64,000 nt of DNA from Alphaproteobacteria bacterium WMHbin7 (GTDB taxonomy: Bacteria > Pseudomonadota > Alphaproteobacteria > Rhodospirillales > WMHbin7): contig PDZW01000005.1 in NCBI GenBank assembly GCA_002753155.1, positions 1 through 64,000 on the forward strand. Direction: 5' to 3'. Shown here piece by piece: positions 32,538 through 41,655 of this stretch (the stretch's first letter is position 1; every line of letters starts with the position of its first letter). The position numbers and the translations under genes were made by a program. Below the pieces are notes generated by a model, which made no database searches, was not told the DNA's origin, and saw only the letters and a program-made list of their open reading frames with translations.

Positions 32538-34034
32538 ATGACCGATGTTATCGGCATCATCGGAACCGGCACCATGGGGCGCGGCATCGCGCAAATCGCC
32601 GCCCTGGCCGGTTACACCGTGTTGCTGGCCGATGCAAGCCAAGGCGCCGCCCTGGAAGCAAAAAGCGCACTGGCCGCTACTCTCGCCAAGCTGGCCGAGA
32701 AGGGAAAGATTTCTTCTGGCGAAGCCGAGGCAGCCACGGAACGCTTGACCACCGTTGCGCCTGATAGCCCAGGCCTTGCCGCCTGCTCGCTGATCGTCGA
32801 AGCCATCGTCGAGGAGATCGGCGCCAAGAAAGCGCTGTTTGCCAGCCTGGAATCCATCTTATCCCCCGACTGCCTCCTGGCCTCCAACACCTCCTCGCTC
32901 TCCATCACCCAGATCGCTGCAGGATGCTTGCGGCCAGAGCGCGTGGCCGGGCTTCACTTCTTCAATCCGGTTCCCCTGATGAAGGTGGTGGAAGTGATCG
33001 AGGGCTTGAACAGCTCGCCCCAAACCATGTCCCGCTTGATGGAATTTGCCAAGCACCTGGGCCATGCGCCGGTCAGGGCCAAGGACACCCCAGGCTTCAT
33101 CGTCAATCATGCCGGGCGCGGCTATGGGCCCGAGGCCCTGCGTCTGCTGGAAGAGGGTGTTGCCGATGCCCCCACCATCGACCGCATCCTGGTCGAACAG
33201 GCCGGATTCCGCATGGGTCCCTTCGAGCTTTACGATCTGGTCGGCCTTGATATATCTGCTGCCGTGATGGAAACGCTCTATCAGCAATTCTTTCACGAGC
33301 CGCGCTACCGTCCCTCGCCCCTGGTGCGTTCACGCGTCGAGGCCGGGCTTCTTGGAAAAAAAACGGGGCGCGGATTCTACGCTTATTCGAATGGTCAGAT
33401 TCTGCGCCCGCCTGAGCCGCAGATTTCCAGCGCACCGTCAAGGCAGGTATGGGTCGCTGGCGGCGATGCCTCGCTGCGCGATTTGATCACAGCGCTTAAA
33501 GGCGACATCGATACCGGAAAAACCCCCTCTGCCGACAGCCTGCTGCTGATCGCCCCCTTGGGGGGTGACGCCTCCGGCACGGCGGCCCGCTTAAAGCTTG
33601 ATCCCCGGCGCATTGTCGCCATCGACCCGCTGTTCGGCTTCGACCGGCACCGCGTCTTGATGACCACGCCCGCAACCCTGCCCGATTATCGCAACGCTGC
33701 CCGCGCACTTTTTGCCAGGGACGGCATGCCAGTTTCCCTAATCCGTGACAGTTACGGCTTTGTCGCGCAGCGCGTTGTTGCGAACCTCGTCAATATCGCC
33801 TCCGAGATTGCCCAGATGGGCATTGCCTCGCCTTTGGATATCGATACCGCCGTCCGGCTGGGGCTGGGCTATCCAATGGGGCCGCTAGCCTGGGGCGATG
33901 CGCTGGGGGCGGCAAGGATTCTGGCCCTTCTCGATAATCTTCACGACAATACGAAAGATCCTCGCTGGCGTGCCTCGCCCTGGCTGAAACGCCGAGCGGA
34001 ACTTGGCTTGTCGCTTCTATCCGTTGAAGCCTGA
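32538..34034 (+). CDS. 3-Hydroxyacyl-CoA dehydrogenase (PaaH/PaaC type, two C-terminal domains)
   Basis: A 498-aa NAD-dependent enzyme: Rossmann motif IGTGTMGRGIAQIAALAGY at the N-terminus, SNTSSLSITQIA and HFFNPVPLMKVVEVI in the catalytic region, and the first 3HCDH C-terminal domain (~190-285). A second, partly diverged C-terminal domain follows (~385-498). This two-domain length is typical of PaaH from phenylacetate and related aerobic CoA pathways. Its last base abuts the end of the convergent gene at 34035. Confidence 0.9.
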   Translation: MTDVIGIIGTGTMGRGIAQIAALAGYTVLLADASQGAALEAKSALAATLAKLAEKGKISSGEAEAATERLTTVAPDSPGLAACSLIVEAIVEEIGAKKALFASLESILSPDCLLASNTSSLSITQIAAGCLRPERVAGLHFFNPVPLMKVVEVIEGLNSSPQTMSRLMEFAKHLGHAPVRAKDTPGFIVNHAGRGYGPEALRLLEEGVADAPTIDRILVEQAGFRMGPFELYDLVGLDISAAVMETLYQQFFHEPRYRPSPLVRSRVEAGLLGKKTGRGFYAYSNGQILRPPEPQISSAPSRQVWVAGGDASLRDLITALKGDIDTGKTPSADSLLLIAPLGGDASGTAARLKLDPRRIVAIDPLFGFDRHRVLMTTPATLPDYRNAARALFARDGMPVSLIRDSYGFVAQRVVANLVNIASEIAQMGIASPLDIDTAVRLGLGYPMGPLAWGDALGAARILALLDNLHDNTKDPRWRASPWLKRRAELGLSLLSVEA

Positions 34035-34817
34035 TCACTTGCCCTTGAAGGCAGGCTTGCGCCTGGCCTTGAAGGCGGCAACACCTTCGGCATAGTCCTC
34101 GGTTGCCAGAAACGCATAGCACTCTTCCATCTCGCCTGGCGTGATGGGGCTGGGATCTCCCAGGCGGCGCACGAATTTCTTGTGCCAGCGATTGGCCAGC
34201 GGCGCACCCGCCAGGATGCGCTTCAAGCTGGTCTCGACCTCAGCTTCCAGATCGGCATCCGCAACGACGCGGTTGACGAGGCCCCAGGACAATGCCGTCT
34301 TGGCATCCACCACCTGGCCCTCCAGAAGAATTTCCAATGTTCGCGCCGGTCCGAGCAGGCGATGCAGGCCGATCAGTTCAGGATAGCCCATCACCACCGA
34401 AATGCGGTTGATGGGCACACCGAAGCGAGAGGACAGTGCGGCAAGACGCAGATCGCACAAGGCCGCCAGCTCGAGGCCGCCGCCGACGCAAGGGCCATAA
34501 ATCATGGCAATCGTCGGGTGCGGGCAGGCCGCAACCGCATCGAAGGCACGGCGCATGACCTCGTCATAATCCCTGGCCTGCTCTGCACTGGCACGCACGG
34601 TATCGAATTCCTCGATGTCGGCCCCGGGCGCAAAGGCCTCGGTTCCGGCGCCGCGCAGCACCACCGCCCGCACGCTGTTATCTTTTGCCAGCGCCAGAAA
34701 GTGATCGCCCAGCCTTTTCCAGACATCGAGATTAAGCGCGTTCATGCGCTCTGGCCGATTGATCACGACCGTCACGCAGTCGTTTTCGCTTTTCTGAAGC
34801 GTTACCACCTCACTCAT
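34035..34817 (-). CDS. Second enoyl-CoA hydratase/isomerase
   Basis: A 260-aa crotonase-fold protein. AFAPGADIEEFDTV is the CoA/oxyanion motif and IYGPCVGGGLELAALCDLRLA matches the central helix. The usual acidic position after NRISVVMGYPELIG suggests hydratase or isomerase activity. Although catabolic in character, it overlaps the 3' end of the hda-like gene by eight bases (ATGAGTGA) on the same strand, so it is translated from the housekeeping transcript unless it has an internal promoter. Confidence 0.87.
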   Translation of the reverse strand: MSEVVTLQKSENDCVTVVINRPERMNALNLDVWKRLGDHFLALAKDNSVRAVVLRGAGTEAFAPGADIEEFDTVRASAEQARDYDEVMRRAFDAVAACPHPTIAMIYGPCVGGGLELAALCDLRLAALSSRFGVPINRISVVMGYPELIGLHRLLGPARTLEILLEGQVVDAKTALSWGLVNRVVADADLEAEVETSLKRILAGAPLANRWHKKFVRRLGDPSPITPGEMEECYAFLATEDYAEGVAAFKARRKPAFKGK

Positions 34818-35469
34818 GACGCATCTCCAAGATCTCGCGAATCAGGGGCACGGTAATCGGGCGCTTGGCCGCCAGGGCTTGGCGATCCACACGGTCGACC
34901 AGATCGCGGGCAGCGGCGAAACTGCGCTCGATGCGCCCCAGAATATAGGCAAGGGCCTCGGCTCCCACGCGAACCTGCCGATCAGCAAACAGTTTGGCCA
35001 GCACGGCCATCAGCAGCGCGTCGTCGGGCGGCTTCAGTTCGGCCAGAGGCAAAGCCAGCAGGCGCGAGCGCAGATCTGGAAGAACGATCTTCCAGCGCGC
35101 CTGCGGCTCACGCGCGGTAAAGAGAACACTTCCCCCGCTCTCCTTGGCCAGATTGAGCAGATGGAACAGGCCCGTCTCGTCAAGATTCTCCTGGCAGTCT
35201 TCGATCACCACCGAAAGCCCTTCCAGCGCCTCGACCTCGGTTTTGGAAAAATCCTTTCCCTGATAAAAGCGCGCCTTCGTCCTGGCGGCAAAGATATGCG
35301 CCAGATGCGTCTTGCCGGACCCCGCAGGGCCTGCCAGCACCAAACCCTGGGCAGGCCAATCCGGCCAGCGTTCGATCCAGGCCAGCGCCTCGGCATTCGA
35401 GGATGATTCCAGAAAATCCTCGCGGCCCAAGGCCGGAATGGATGGAAGGCTGAAGGAGAGCTGGGTCAT
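34810..35469 (-). CDS. hda: DnaA-related regulatory protein (Hda/HdaA-like)
   Basis: A 219-aa AAA+ protein like the ATPase region of DnaA without its DNA-binding domain. The Walker A motif is LAGPAGSGKTHLAHIFA, and the Walker B-type segment is SVVIEDCQENLD. A QLSFSLP-type N-terminus at residues 3-9 is the sliding-clamp-binding motif of Hda. It promotes hydrolysis of DnaA-ATP after initiation. The ATG at 35469 overlaps the permease stop; the track's longer start is inside the permease gene. The cluster CDP-alcohol transferase-permease-hda recurs in related genomes to my knowledge. Confidence 0.88.
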   Translation of the reverse strand: MTQLSFSLPSIPALGREDFLESSSNAEALAWIERWPDWPAQGLVLAGPAGSGKTHLAHIFAARTKARFYQGKDFSKTEVEALEGLSVVIEDCQENLDETGLFHLLNLAKESGGSVLFTAREPQARWKIVLPDLRSRLLALPLAELKPPDDALLMAVLAKLFADRQVRVGAEALAYILGRIERSFAAARDLVDRVDRQALAAKRPITVPLIREILEMRHE

Positions 35470-36536
35470 GGCTCGGGCGAATGCGTTCCCTTGTAGAGCG
35501 GGCTGGCCAGATAACGCTCGAGCGAGAAGCGGATGAGAACGCCGATCACCGCCGCCACCGGCACAGCCAGCAAAACGCCCAGAAAACCGAACAGGGCCCC
35601 GCCCGCCAGCAGCGCGAAGGGAATCCAGACAGGATGCAGCATGATGCGGTCGCCCACCAGATTGGGGGTCAGCACATAGCCTTCGGCAATCTGCCCTACG
35701 ATGAAGATTGCCGCCACCAGAGCCACCGGCATCCAATCGGAAAACTGGGCCAATGCCAGCCCCACGCCGACCAGCATGCCGGCAAAGCCCCCCAGATAGG
35801 GAATGACCGTTGCAACGCCTGTCAACACGCCGACGACCAATCCCAGTTCCAGATTGGCCAGCGAAAGCGCAATGCCGTAATAGGCGGCCAGAACGACGCA
35901 GACCAGGCCCTGACCGCGCACGAAACCGGCCAGAGTCGAATCGATCCGTTCCAATTGTGCGCGAATGATCGGGGCATGGTCGCGGGGCAACCAGTTATCA
36001 ATTCTGGTCGTCATCTTGTCCCAGTCGCGCAGCAGATAAAAGGTCACCACCGGCGTGATCAGCAAAAGCGAAAGAATCGAAATGACCGCCATGCCGCCGG
36101 ACAGGATATCCGCCAGGGCCGTCACCGCCCAGGAAACCGCCGTTCCGGCGTAGTTCTCGGCGCTGACTTTCAAATGCTCGACATCCTCGGGCCTTAGATT
36201 GGCCAGCAAGGTCTCGACCAAAGGCTTCAGCCGTTCGCGCAGGCCTTCGGCATAGCCGGGAATATTGGCGGCGAAATCGATCACCTGGGCCTGAACCAGG
36301 GGGACCAAAAGGGCGATGAGGCCGCCCGCGATCAGAAAGAAAACCACGGTGACCAGTGCCGTCGCCAGCGAGCGCGCCAGCTTGAGACGTTCCAGCCGGT
36401 CGACGATGGGATCGAGGAAATAGGCCGCCGCCATGCCCGCGACAAAAGGCAGCAGAATGGGGCGCAACACATAGATCAGGGCGATAAAGACCGCAAAGCC
36501 GACCAGCCAGAAGCGTATTTGCGTGCGCGGCGTCAT
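35466..36536 (-). CDS. AI-2E/PerM-family transporter
   Basis: A 356-aa membrane protein with about eight helices: the PILLPFVAGMAAAYFLDPIVDRLERL start, the extracytoplasmic loop region, and the C-terminal GGFAGMLVGVGLALAQF and LAGGALFGFLGVLLAVPVAAVIGVLIRF motifs. The family (PF01594) includes exporters with varied or unknown substrates, so AI-2 transport should not be assumed. It overlaps both neighbours by ATGA junctions. Confidence 0.87.
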   Translation of the reverse strand: MTPRTQIRFWLVGFAVFIALIYVLRPILLPFVAGMAAAYFLDPIVDRLERLKLARSLATALVTVVFFLIAGGLIALLVPLVQAQVIDFAANIPGYAEGLRERLKPLVETLLANLRPEDVEHLKVSAENYAGTAVSWAVTALADILSGGMAVISILSLLLITPVVTFYLLRDWDKMTTRIDNWLPRDHAPIIRAQLERIDSTLAGFVRGQGLVCVVLAAYYGIALSLANLELGLVVGVLTGVATVIPYLGGFAGMLVGVGLALAQFSDWMPVALVAAIFIVGQIAEGYVLTPNLVGDRIMLHPVWIPFALLAGGALFGFLGVLLAVPVAAVIGVLIRFSLERYLASPLYKGTHSPEP

Positions 36537-37090
36537 CTCTTCGTTTCCTCCGTCAAAAGGCGCCTGCCCCAGACCGTGATATAGGACAGACCCGAGGCCA
36601 GGGTGGTCAGCGCCACGATGACTTCCATCACAGGGCGCAAGGCCAAAACACCATCTTCAATGCCAAGCCCCAGTCCGCCCAGGGCCATGGCGGCCAGAAC
36701 GATCTGAGCCAGGGTATTGACCTTGCTGACCAGCAGGGGCTCCATGCGCAGCCGCGCCGTGGCCATGTGCACGACTAGCGCACCTCCAACGATCAGCAGA
36801 TCGCGCGAAACCACCATAATGACCAGCCAGCCCGGCATCAGCCCATGATAGCCCAAGGCGATGTAGACGGCCACCAGCAGGGCCTTGTCGGCCAGGGGGT
36901 CGAGATAGCTCCCGATTTCCGTCCTGGCTTTCATCCAGCGGGCCAGGGCGCCATCCACGGCATCAGAAATGGCCGCGGTCAGGAACAGCCAGAAGGCCAG
37001 CGTGTATCTTCCCTCGTCGATCGCCCAAATGGTCAACGGAACGGCGAACAGCCTGCCCAGCGTGATCAGATTGGGGACAAGCTTGATCAC
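36533..37090 (-). CDS. CDP-alcohol phosphatidyltransferase
   Basis: A 185-aa integral membrane enzyme that transfers a phosphatidyl group from CDP-diacylglycerol to an alcohol. The full active-site signature D(x)2DG(x)2AR(x)8G(x)3D(x)3D is present (DAVDGALARWMKARTEIGSYLDPLADK). Size and start (NLITLGRLFAVPLTIWAI) resemble PgsA-type enzymes; cardiolipin synthesis is the alternative. I use the GTG at 37090, one base after the upstream stop, because the track's earlier start overlaps that gene. Confidence 0.88.
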   Translation of the reverse strand: MIKLVPNLITLGRLFAVPLTIWAIDEGRYTLAFWLFLTAAISDAVDGALARWMKARTEIGSYLDPLADKALLVAVYIALGYHGLMPGWLVIMVVSRDLLIVGGALVVHMATARLRMEPLLVSKVNTLAQIVLAAMALGGLGLGIEDGVLALRPVMEVIVALTTLASGLSYITVWGRRLLTEETKR

Positions 37091-37091
37091 G

Positions 37092-38135
37092 TCAGCGCTG
37101 CGAGGACAGTGACAAGACCGCCCCTCCCTGGCCATCCTGGGTCAGGACCAGATCTGCCTGGGCAAGTGCCGTACGCAACTGCGCCATGTCGCCCGCGTGG
37201 TGCAGGGCCAGCGTCGCCTGATTGCGCGCCACTTCCAGGATTTCCTGGCGACGGACAAGATTGACCTTGGCTAAGCGGTCGCGAATTCTCAGCCAATCGT
37301 TCAATCCGTTGAAGCTGGCGGTTACCAGCAGCATGCCCGAGGATTCCGACACCAGCAGGTTGTTCTTCTTCCAGGCCTCTTCGAGATGAAGGGCGACCAG
37401 ATCGGCCCCCTTGCGGAACACCGCCTGCGGCTGATCCTTGGCCTGCGCCTGAACGGCGATCTGGGCGGTTGCGCCAGAGCCGTAAAGCAGACGGATATCC
37501 AATCCGTTCTGGCTGGGCTTGGCTTCGGCCACCAGGGCCTGGACGGCGCCATAGCGGCGCCCCATCGCTTCCAACCTGTCCTTGTCGGACCCAACATCGA
37601 AGGTCTGACGGTCCCAGTTGTCGCCCATGGGGGCCAGCACCGGCGCCAGAGTGGAAAGCTTGGGCCGCTCCTGCCAGGCTTTCAGCCAAAGATTGTCTTC
37701 ATCCCACAAAAGGGGGCGCCCCGGCTGAACCAGGATGGGAATGACTAGCGAGGGTTTGCTGGCGGTTTCGGCAAAGGCAATTCCGGCCTGCTTGAGCAGG
37801 TTGCGCACCGGCTGCGCCTTGAACCTGACGGTCAAAAGGGCCAGATAGCGCACCGCAGAGGTTTTTTCCTGATCGACCGAGAAATCGACCACCCAGTCCT
37901 GCCAATTGGCCGGGTGGGGCAGGCGGGCATGGTCGGAAGAAATGGTCAGGCTTTCCAGCAGACGGCGGAAAGCCTGCTGCTGGCCATCGCTCAAGGCCTT
38001 TTCCCTGGCCTGCGAGGTGCTTTGCCCCGTGGCATCAACGGCAATGCTCACCGCCAGGAAATCGGCGGCAGGGGCCGGAGCCGTCAGAAAAAGGCCCAGG
38101 ACAAGGAGACCAAAAAAACGCAACAGCGAAGGCAT
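37092..38135 (-). CDS. DUF2066-family exported protein
   Basis: A 347-aa protein with a signal peptide (about 1-23, ending APAAD). Two regions match the DUF2066 pattern: an N-terminal segment ([30 protein letters not shown]) and a central segment ([37 protein letters not shown]). It has no known activity. It heads a five-gene minus-strand operon (DUF2066, CDP-alcohol transferase, permease, hda, enoyl-CoA hydratase) and is divergent from purM. Confidence 0.75.
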   Translation of the reverse strand: MPSLLRFFGLLVLGLFLTAPAPAADFLAVSIAVDATGQSTSQAREKALSDGQQQAFRRLLESLTISSDHARLPHPANWQDWVVDFSVDQEKTSAVRYLALLTVRFKAQPVRNLLKQAGIAFAETASKPSLVIPILVQPGRPLLWDEDNLWLKAWQERPKLSTLAPVLAPMGDNWDRQTFDVGSDKDRLEAMGRRYGAVQALVAEAKPSQNGLDIRLLYGSGATAQIAVQAQAKDQPQAVFRKGADLVALHLEEAWKKNNLLVSESSGMLLVTASFNGLNDWLRIRDRLAKVNLVRRQEILEVARNQATLALHHAGDMAQLRTALAQADLVLTQDGQGGAVLSLSSQR

Positions 38136-38230
38136 TGCAAACCGTGGGGCTAAGGATCAAAATCCAGGCGATTCGCCCTGACTTTATCACGTTCTTATCT
38201 TTGAGGAAGCCTCGCTTGTCCACAACCGCC

Positions 38231-39280
38231 ATGACCTATAAATCCGCCGGCGTCGATATCGATGCGGGGACGGCCCTTGTCGAGGCCATCAAACCCCTGG
38301 CCGGGGCAACCAAGCGTTCCGGAACCGAGGCCGGGCTGGGCGGTTTCGGCGCCCTGTTCGACCTGAAAGCCGCAGGCTACAAGGACCCCATTCTGGTGGC
38401 CGCCACGGATGGCGTGGGAACCAAGCTGAAGCTGGCCATCGATGCCAAACGCCACGATTTCGTGGGCATCGATCTGGTCGCCATGAGCGTCAACGACCTC
38501 GTCGTTCAAGGTGCTGAGCCCCTGTTCTTTCTCGACTATTTCGCCACAGGGAAACTGGAGGTCGAAGAAGGACGGGTCCTGGTGGCCGGAATTGCCGAGG
38601 GCTGCAAACAGGCGGGCTGCGCCCTGATCGGCGGCGAAACGGCGGAAATGCCCGGCCTGTATGCCAAGGGCGACTACGATCTTGCAGGCTTTGCCGTGGG
38701 TGCTGCCGAGCGCGGCACACTGATCGATGGCTCGAAAGTTCAAGAAGACGACGTTATTCTGGGTCTGGCCTCGAACGGAATTCATTCCAATGGATTCTCG
38801 CTGGTCCGACGCATTCTGGACCGCGCCGGGGTGAAACCAGAAGACAGCGCCCCCTTCGCCCCCGGCAGTTCGGCGGGCGACGCCCTTCTTGCCCCCACCC
38901 GCATCTATGTCAAAAGCTGTCTGGCCGCCGTGCGCACCGGCAAGATCAAGGCGCTGGCCCACATCACCGGAGGGGGACTTTACGAGAATATTCCGCGCGT
39001 ATTGCCCAAGGGACTGGTGGCCGTGATCGATGCAGCCGCCTGGTCTTTGCCCCCGGTTTTCGCCTGGCTGAAACAGGCGGGCGGGGTTGAGTCTGGCGAG
39101 ATGGCGCGCACCTTCAATTGCGGCATCGGCATGATGGCGGTTTGTTCAAAATCCGATGCCGAAACGCTGACCTCCTTGTTCAAGGAGCATGGCGAAACGG
39201 TGACACAGATTGGTCAGGTGGTTTCGGGAAGCGATATCCACGCTCGCGTGGTCAATCTTGAAGCCTGGGATCGCGGATGA
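38231..39280 (+). CDS. purM: Phosphoribosylformylglycinamidine cyclo-ligase
   Basis: Fifth step of purine synthesis, forming aminoimidazole ribonucleotide. Signatures are [33 protein letters not shown], the [27 protein letters not shown] block, [11 protein letters not shown] and [17 protein letters not shown]. The start ([13 protein letters not shown]) matches the family; the track's 32 extra residues are upstream DNA. It overlaps purN by four bases. Confidence 0.96.
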   Translation: MTYKSAGVDIDAGTALVEAIKPLAGATKRSGTEAGLGGFGALFDLKAAGYKDPILVAATDGVGTKLKLAIDAKRHDFVGIDLVAMSVNDLVVQGAEPLFFLDYFATGKLEVEEGRVLVAGIAEGCKQAGCALIGGETAEMPGLYAKGDYDLAGFAVGAAERGTLIDGSKVQEDDVILGLASNGIHSNGFSLVRRILDRAGVKPEDSAPFAPGSSAGDALLAPTRIYVKSCLAAVRTGKIKALAHITGGGLYENIPRVLPKGLVAVIDAAAWSLPPVFAWLKQAGGVESGEMARTFNCGIGMMAVCSKSDAETLTSLFKEHGETVTQIGQVVSGSDIHARVVNLEAWDRG

Positions 39281-39942
39281 CGCAGGCAAAAAAACGCGTG
39301 GGCGTTCTGATTTCAGGGCGCGGCAGCAATCTTCAGGCCCTGATCGATGCACAATCAGCGCCTGACTACCCCGCCCAGATCGTGCGCGTCATCTCGAACA
39401 TTCCCGATGTTTTCGGGCTTGAGCGCGCCCAAAAGGCGGGGCTTCCCACCGCCGTCATTCCTCACAAGAACTATCCGGATCGCCCGAGCTTCGAGGCAGC
39501 ACTCAACGCCCAGCTCAAGGCCGATGGCGTCGAGATCGTCTGCCTGGCTGGCTTCATGCGCGTTCTGACCGACGGCTTCGTTTCATCCTGGTCTGGCCGC
39601 CTGATCAATATCCACCCCTCGCTGCTTCCTTCCTTCAAGGGGTTGCACACGCATGAACGGGCAATTGCCGAAGGGGTGCGCTTTTCCGGCTGCACGGTCC
39701 ATTTCGTCGTTCCGGAAATGGATAGCGGCCCTATCATCGTTCAATCCGCCGTTCCCGTTTTGCAGGAAGATACACCCGACAAGCTGGCAAGCCGTGTGCT
39801 GGAGCAAGAACATCTCATCTATCCCCTGGCACTCGCCCTGGTTGCCACGGAGAGAGCCCGTATCGTCGATGGCGCAGTCCATCTGGATGGCGTGACATTT
39901 GCCAATCAGCCATTGACCAATCCCCTCCCTCGGGGAGCATAA
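39277..39942 (+). CDS. purN: Phosphoribosylglycinamide formyltransferase (PurN)
   Basis: Third step of purine synthesis, using 10-formyltetrahydrofolate. [12 protein letters not shown] is the phosphate-binding loop, [11 protein letters not shown] and [25 protein letters not shown] contain the catalytic His, and [19 protein letters not shown] the active-site Asp. Its 221 aa are typical. Co-transcribed with purM, as is common. Confidence 0.96.
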   Translation: MTQAKKRVGVLISGRGSNLQALIDAQSAPDYPAQIVRVISNIPDVFGLERAQKAGLPTAVIPHKNYPDRPSFEAALNAQLKADGVEIVCLAGFMRVLTDGFVSSWSGRLINIHPSLLPSFKGLHTHERAIAEGVRFSGCTVHFVVPEMDSGPIIVQSAVPVLQEDTPDKLASRVLEQEHLIYPLALALVATERARIVDGAVHLDGVTFANQPLTNPLPRGA

Positions 39943-39948
39943 TCTCGT

Positions 39949-41655
39949 ATGACAACAGGAAAATCACGCTTCGACGCCCGCCATTCTGTTCTGGCCTTCG
40001 GAGCGGTGCTTCTGCTGGTTTTGTGGACGGCGATTTACCAGCAGGATCGCCGGGCTTATGACTTGTCGTTGGCCAACGATCATCAGGGACTGGTCAATTA
40101 TGCCCGCATTCTGGAAAGCCATACCAGAAGCGTTCTGCTCGGCCTTGATCAGGTCGTCTTGCATCTGAAGGCGGAATACGAGGAAGATCCGAAGATCTTC
40201 GATCTGAAAAAGCAGATGGCCCGCAGCCCGATTCTGAAGGGCATTTCAGTCCAGGTCGGCGTCATCGACGCCGAGGGCTATCTTCTGCTTTCCTCCTCGG
40301 CGACACAGCCGGGCCAGCGCGTCTTTCTGGGCGACCGTGAGCATTACAAAGTTCATCTCGAACAGGATACGGGCGAGGTGTTCATCAGCAAGCCCGTCCT
40401 GGGCCGGGCCTCCGGGAAATGGTCGATTCAGTTGGCGAGGCGCCTGAACGGAAAAAACGGCGAATTCCTGGGCGTCATGGTGGTTTCGCTTGATCCCGGC
40501 TATATCGCCAACATCCACGACCAGATCGACCTGGGACCGGGCAGCACCATTCTGGTCGTCGGCAAGGACGGCATTGCCAGAGTCCGCTCGATGGCGGGAG
40601 ATCGCTCGGTCGGCCAATCCTTTGCGGATGTTCCCTACTTCAAAGAACTTTGGCTGAAGCCCGAGGGAATCGTACAGGGAAACAGCCCGGTCGATGGCGT
40701 CGAGCGCGTTGGCGCCTTTCGGCGCATGACCGACTATCCGCTGGCTGTCGTCGTCAGCCGCTCCGCCGACGATCTGGCCGCATCACACCAGCACGACCAC
40801 CGGCTGTTGACGATCGCCGGCCTGTCGGCAACCTTGCTGATCATGGGCGGAACCGCCTTGCTGCTCTGGCAGATTCTGCGCCAGCATGAGACCGAAATGC
40901 GCCTGCTTGACCGCGAGGCCGAATTGCTGGCCGCCAGAGAACGGCTGGAACACTCGAACGAAGAGTTGAAGAACTTTGCCCGCGTCATCGCGCACGATCT
41001 GCAAGAGCCCCTGCGCGCCATCGTCAGCTACGCCCAACTGATGAACCTGCGTTACCGGGGAAAGTTGGATGGTGATGCCGACGAATTCATCGGCTTCATG
41101 GTCGAGGGTGCCACCAGCATGAAAGCCCGACTGCTGGACCTTCTGGATTACACCTTGATCGAACAGTTTTCCTCTGATCTCGAACCGATTTCCCTAGACG
41201 CCATCCTCTCCTCCGTTCGCTCATATCTGGCCGACAAGATTTCCGAGGCACAAGCCAGCATCGACTACGGACCCTTGCCGAGTGTCATGGCGACATCGAA
41301 GCGCCTGATTCTCGTGTTCGAACACCTGCTGGAAAATGCCCTTGAATACCGAAAGAAGGATACGCCCCTGGTTGTTCGCATCTCGGCCGTCGATCTTTCC
41401 AATGGCTTTTGGGAGATCACGGTTTCAGACAACGGGATCGGCATCGAGCAGCAATATTTCGAGCGCATTTTCGTTATCTTCCAACGGCTGCATTCTTCGG
41501 CCCATCATTCCGGAACCGGCGTTGGTCTTGCCATTTGCAAGAAAATCATCGAGCAGTTGGGAGGACGGATCGCCGTCGAATCCCAGCCCGGCGTTGGCAC
41601 GACCTTCCGCTTTACTCTACCGTCGGTTCCTTCGGATAAAATCGACGAAGCGTGA
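39949..41655 (+). CDS. Membrane sensor histidine kinase with Cache domain
   Basis: A 568-aa kinase: a first membrane helix (about 13-30) and an extracytoplasmic dCache-type sensor (about 35-280, with GDREHYKVHLEQDTGEVFISKPV). A second helix (286-308) leads to a coiled coil and the DHp helix with phospho-acceptor His349 in VIAHDLQEPLRAI. The ATPase domain follows (VFEHLLENALEYRKKD, DNGIGIE, GTGVGLAICKKIIEQLGG). The HDLQEPLR variant is that of phytochrome-like or bacteriophytochrome-associated kinases. No regulator is adjacent. It begins 6 bp after purN and overlaps dsrN at its 3' end by 39 bp. Confidence 0.9.
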   Translation: MTTGKSRFDARHSVLAFGAVLLLVLWTAIYQQDRRAYDLSLANDHQGLVNYARILESHTRSVLLGLDQVVLHLKAEYEEDPKIFDLKKQMARSPILKGISVQVGVIDAEGYLLLSSSATQPGQRVFLGDREHYKVHLEQDTGEVFISKPVLGRASGKWSIQLARRLNGKNGEFLGVMVVSLDPGYIANIHDQIDLGPGSTILVVGKDGIARVRSMAGDRSVGQSFADVPYFKELWLKPEGIVQGNSPVDGVERVGAFRRMTDYPLAVVVSRSADDLAASHQHDHRLLTIAGLSATLLIMGGTALLLWQILRQHETEMRLLDREAELLAARERLEHSNEELKNFARVIAHDLQEPLRAIVSYAQLMNLRYRGKLDGDADEFIGFMVEGATSMKARLLDLLDYTLIEQFSSDLEPISLDAILSSVRSYLADKISEAQASIDYGPLPSVMATSKRLILVFEHLLENALEYRKKDTPLVVRISAVDLSNGFWEITVSDNGIGIEQQYFERIFVIFQRLHSSAHHSGTGVGLAICKKIIEQLGGRIAVESQPGVGTTFRFTLPSVPSDKIDEA

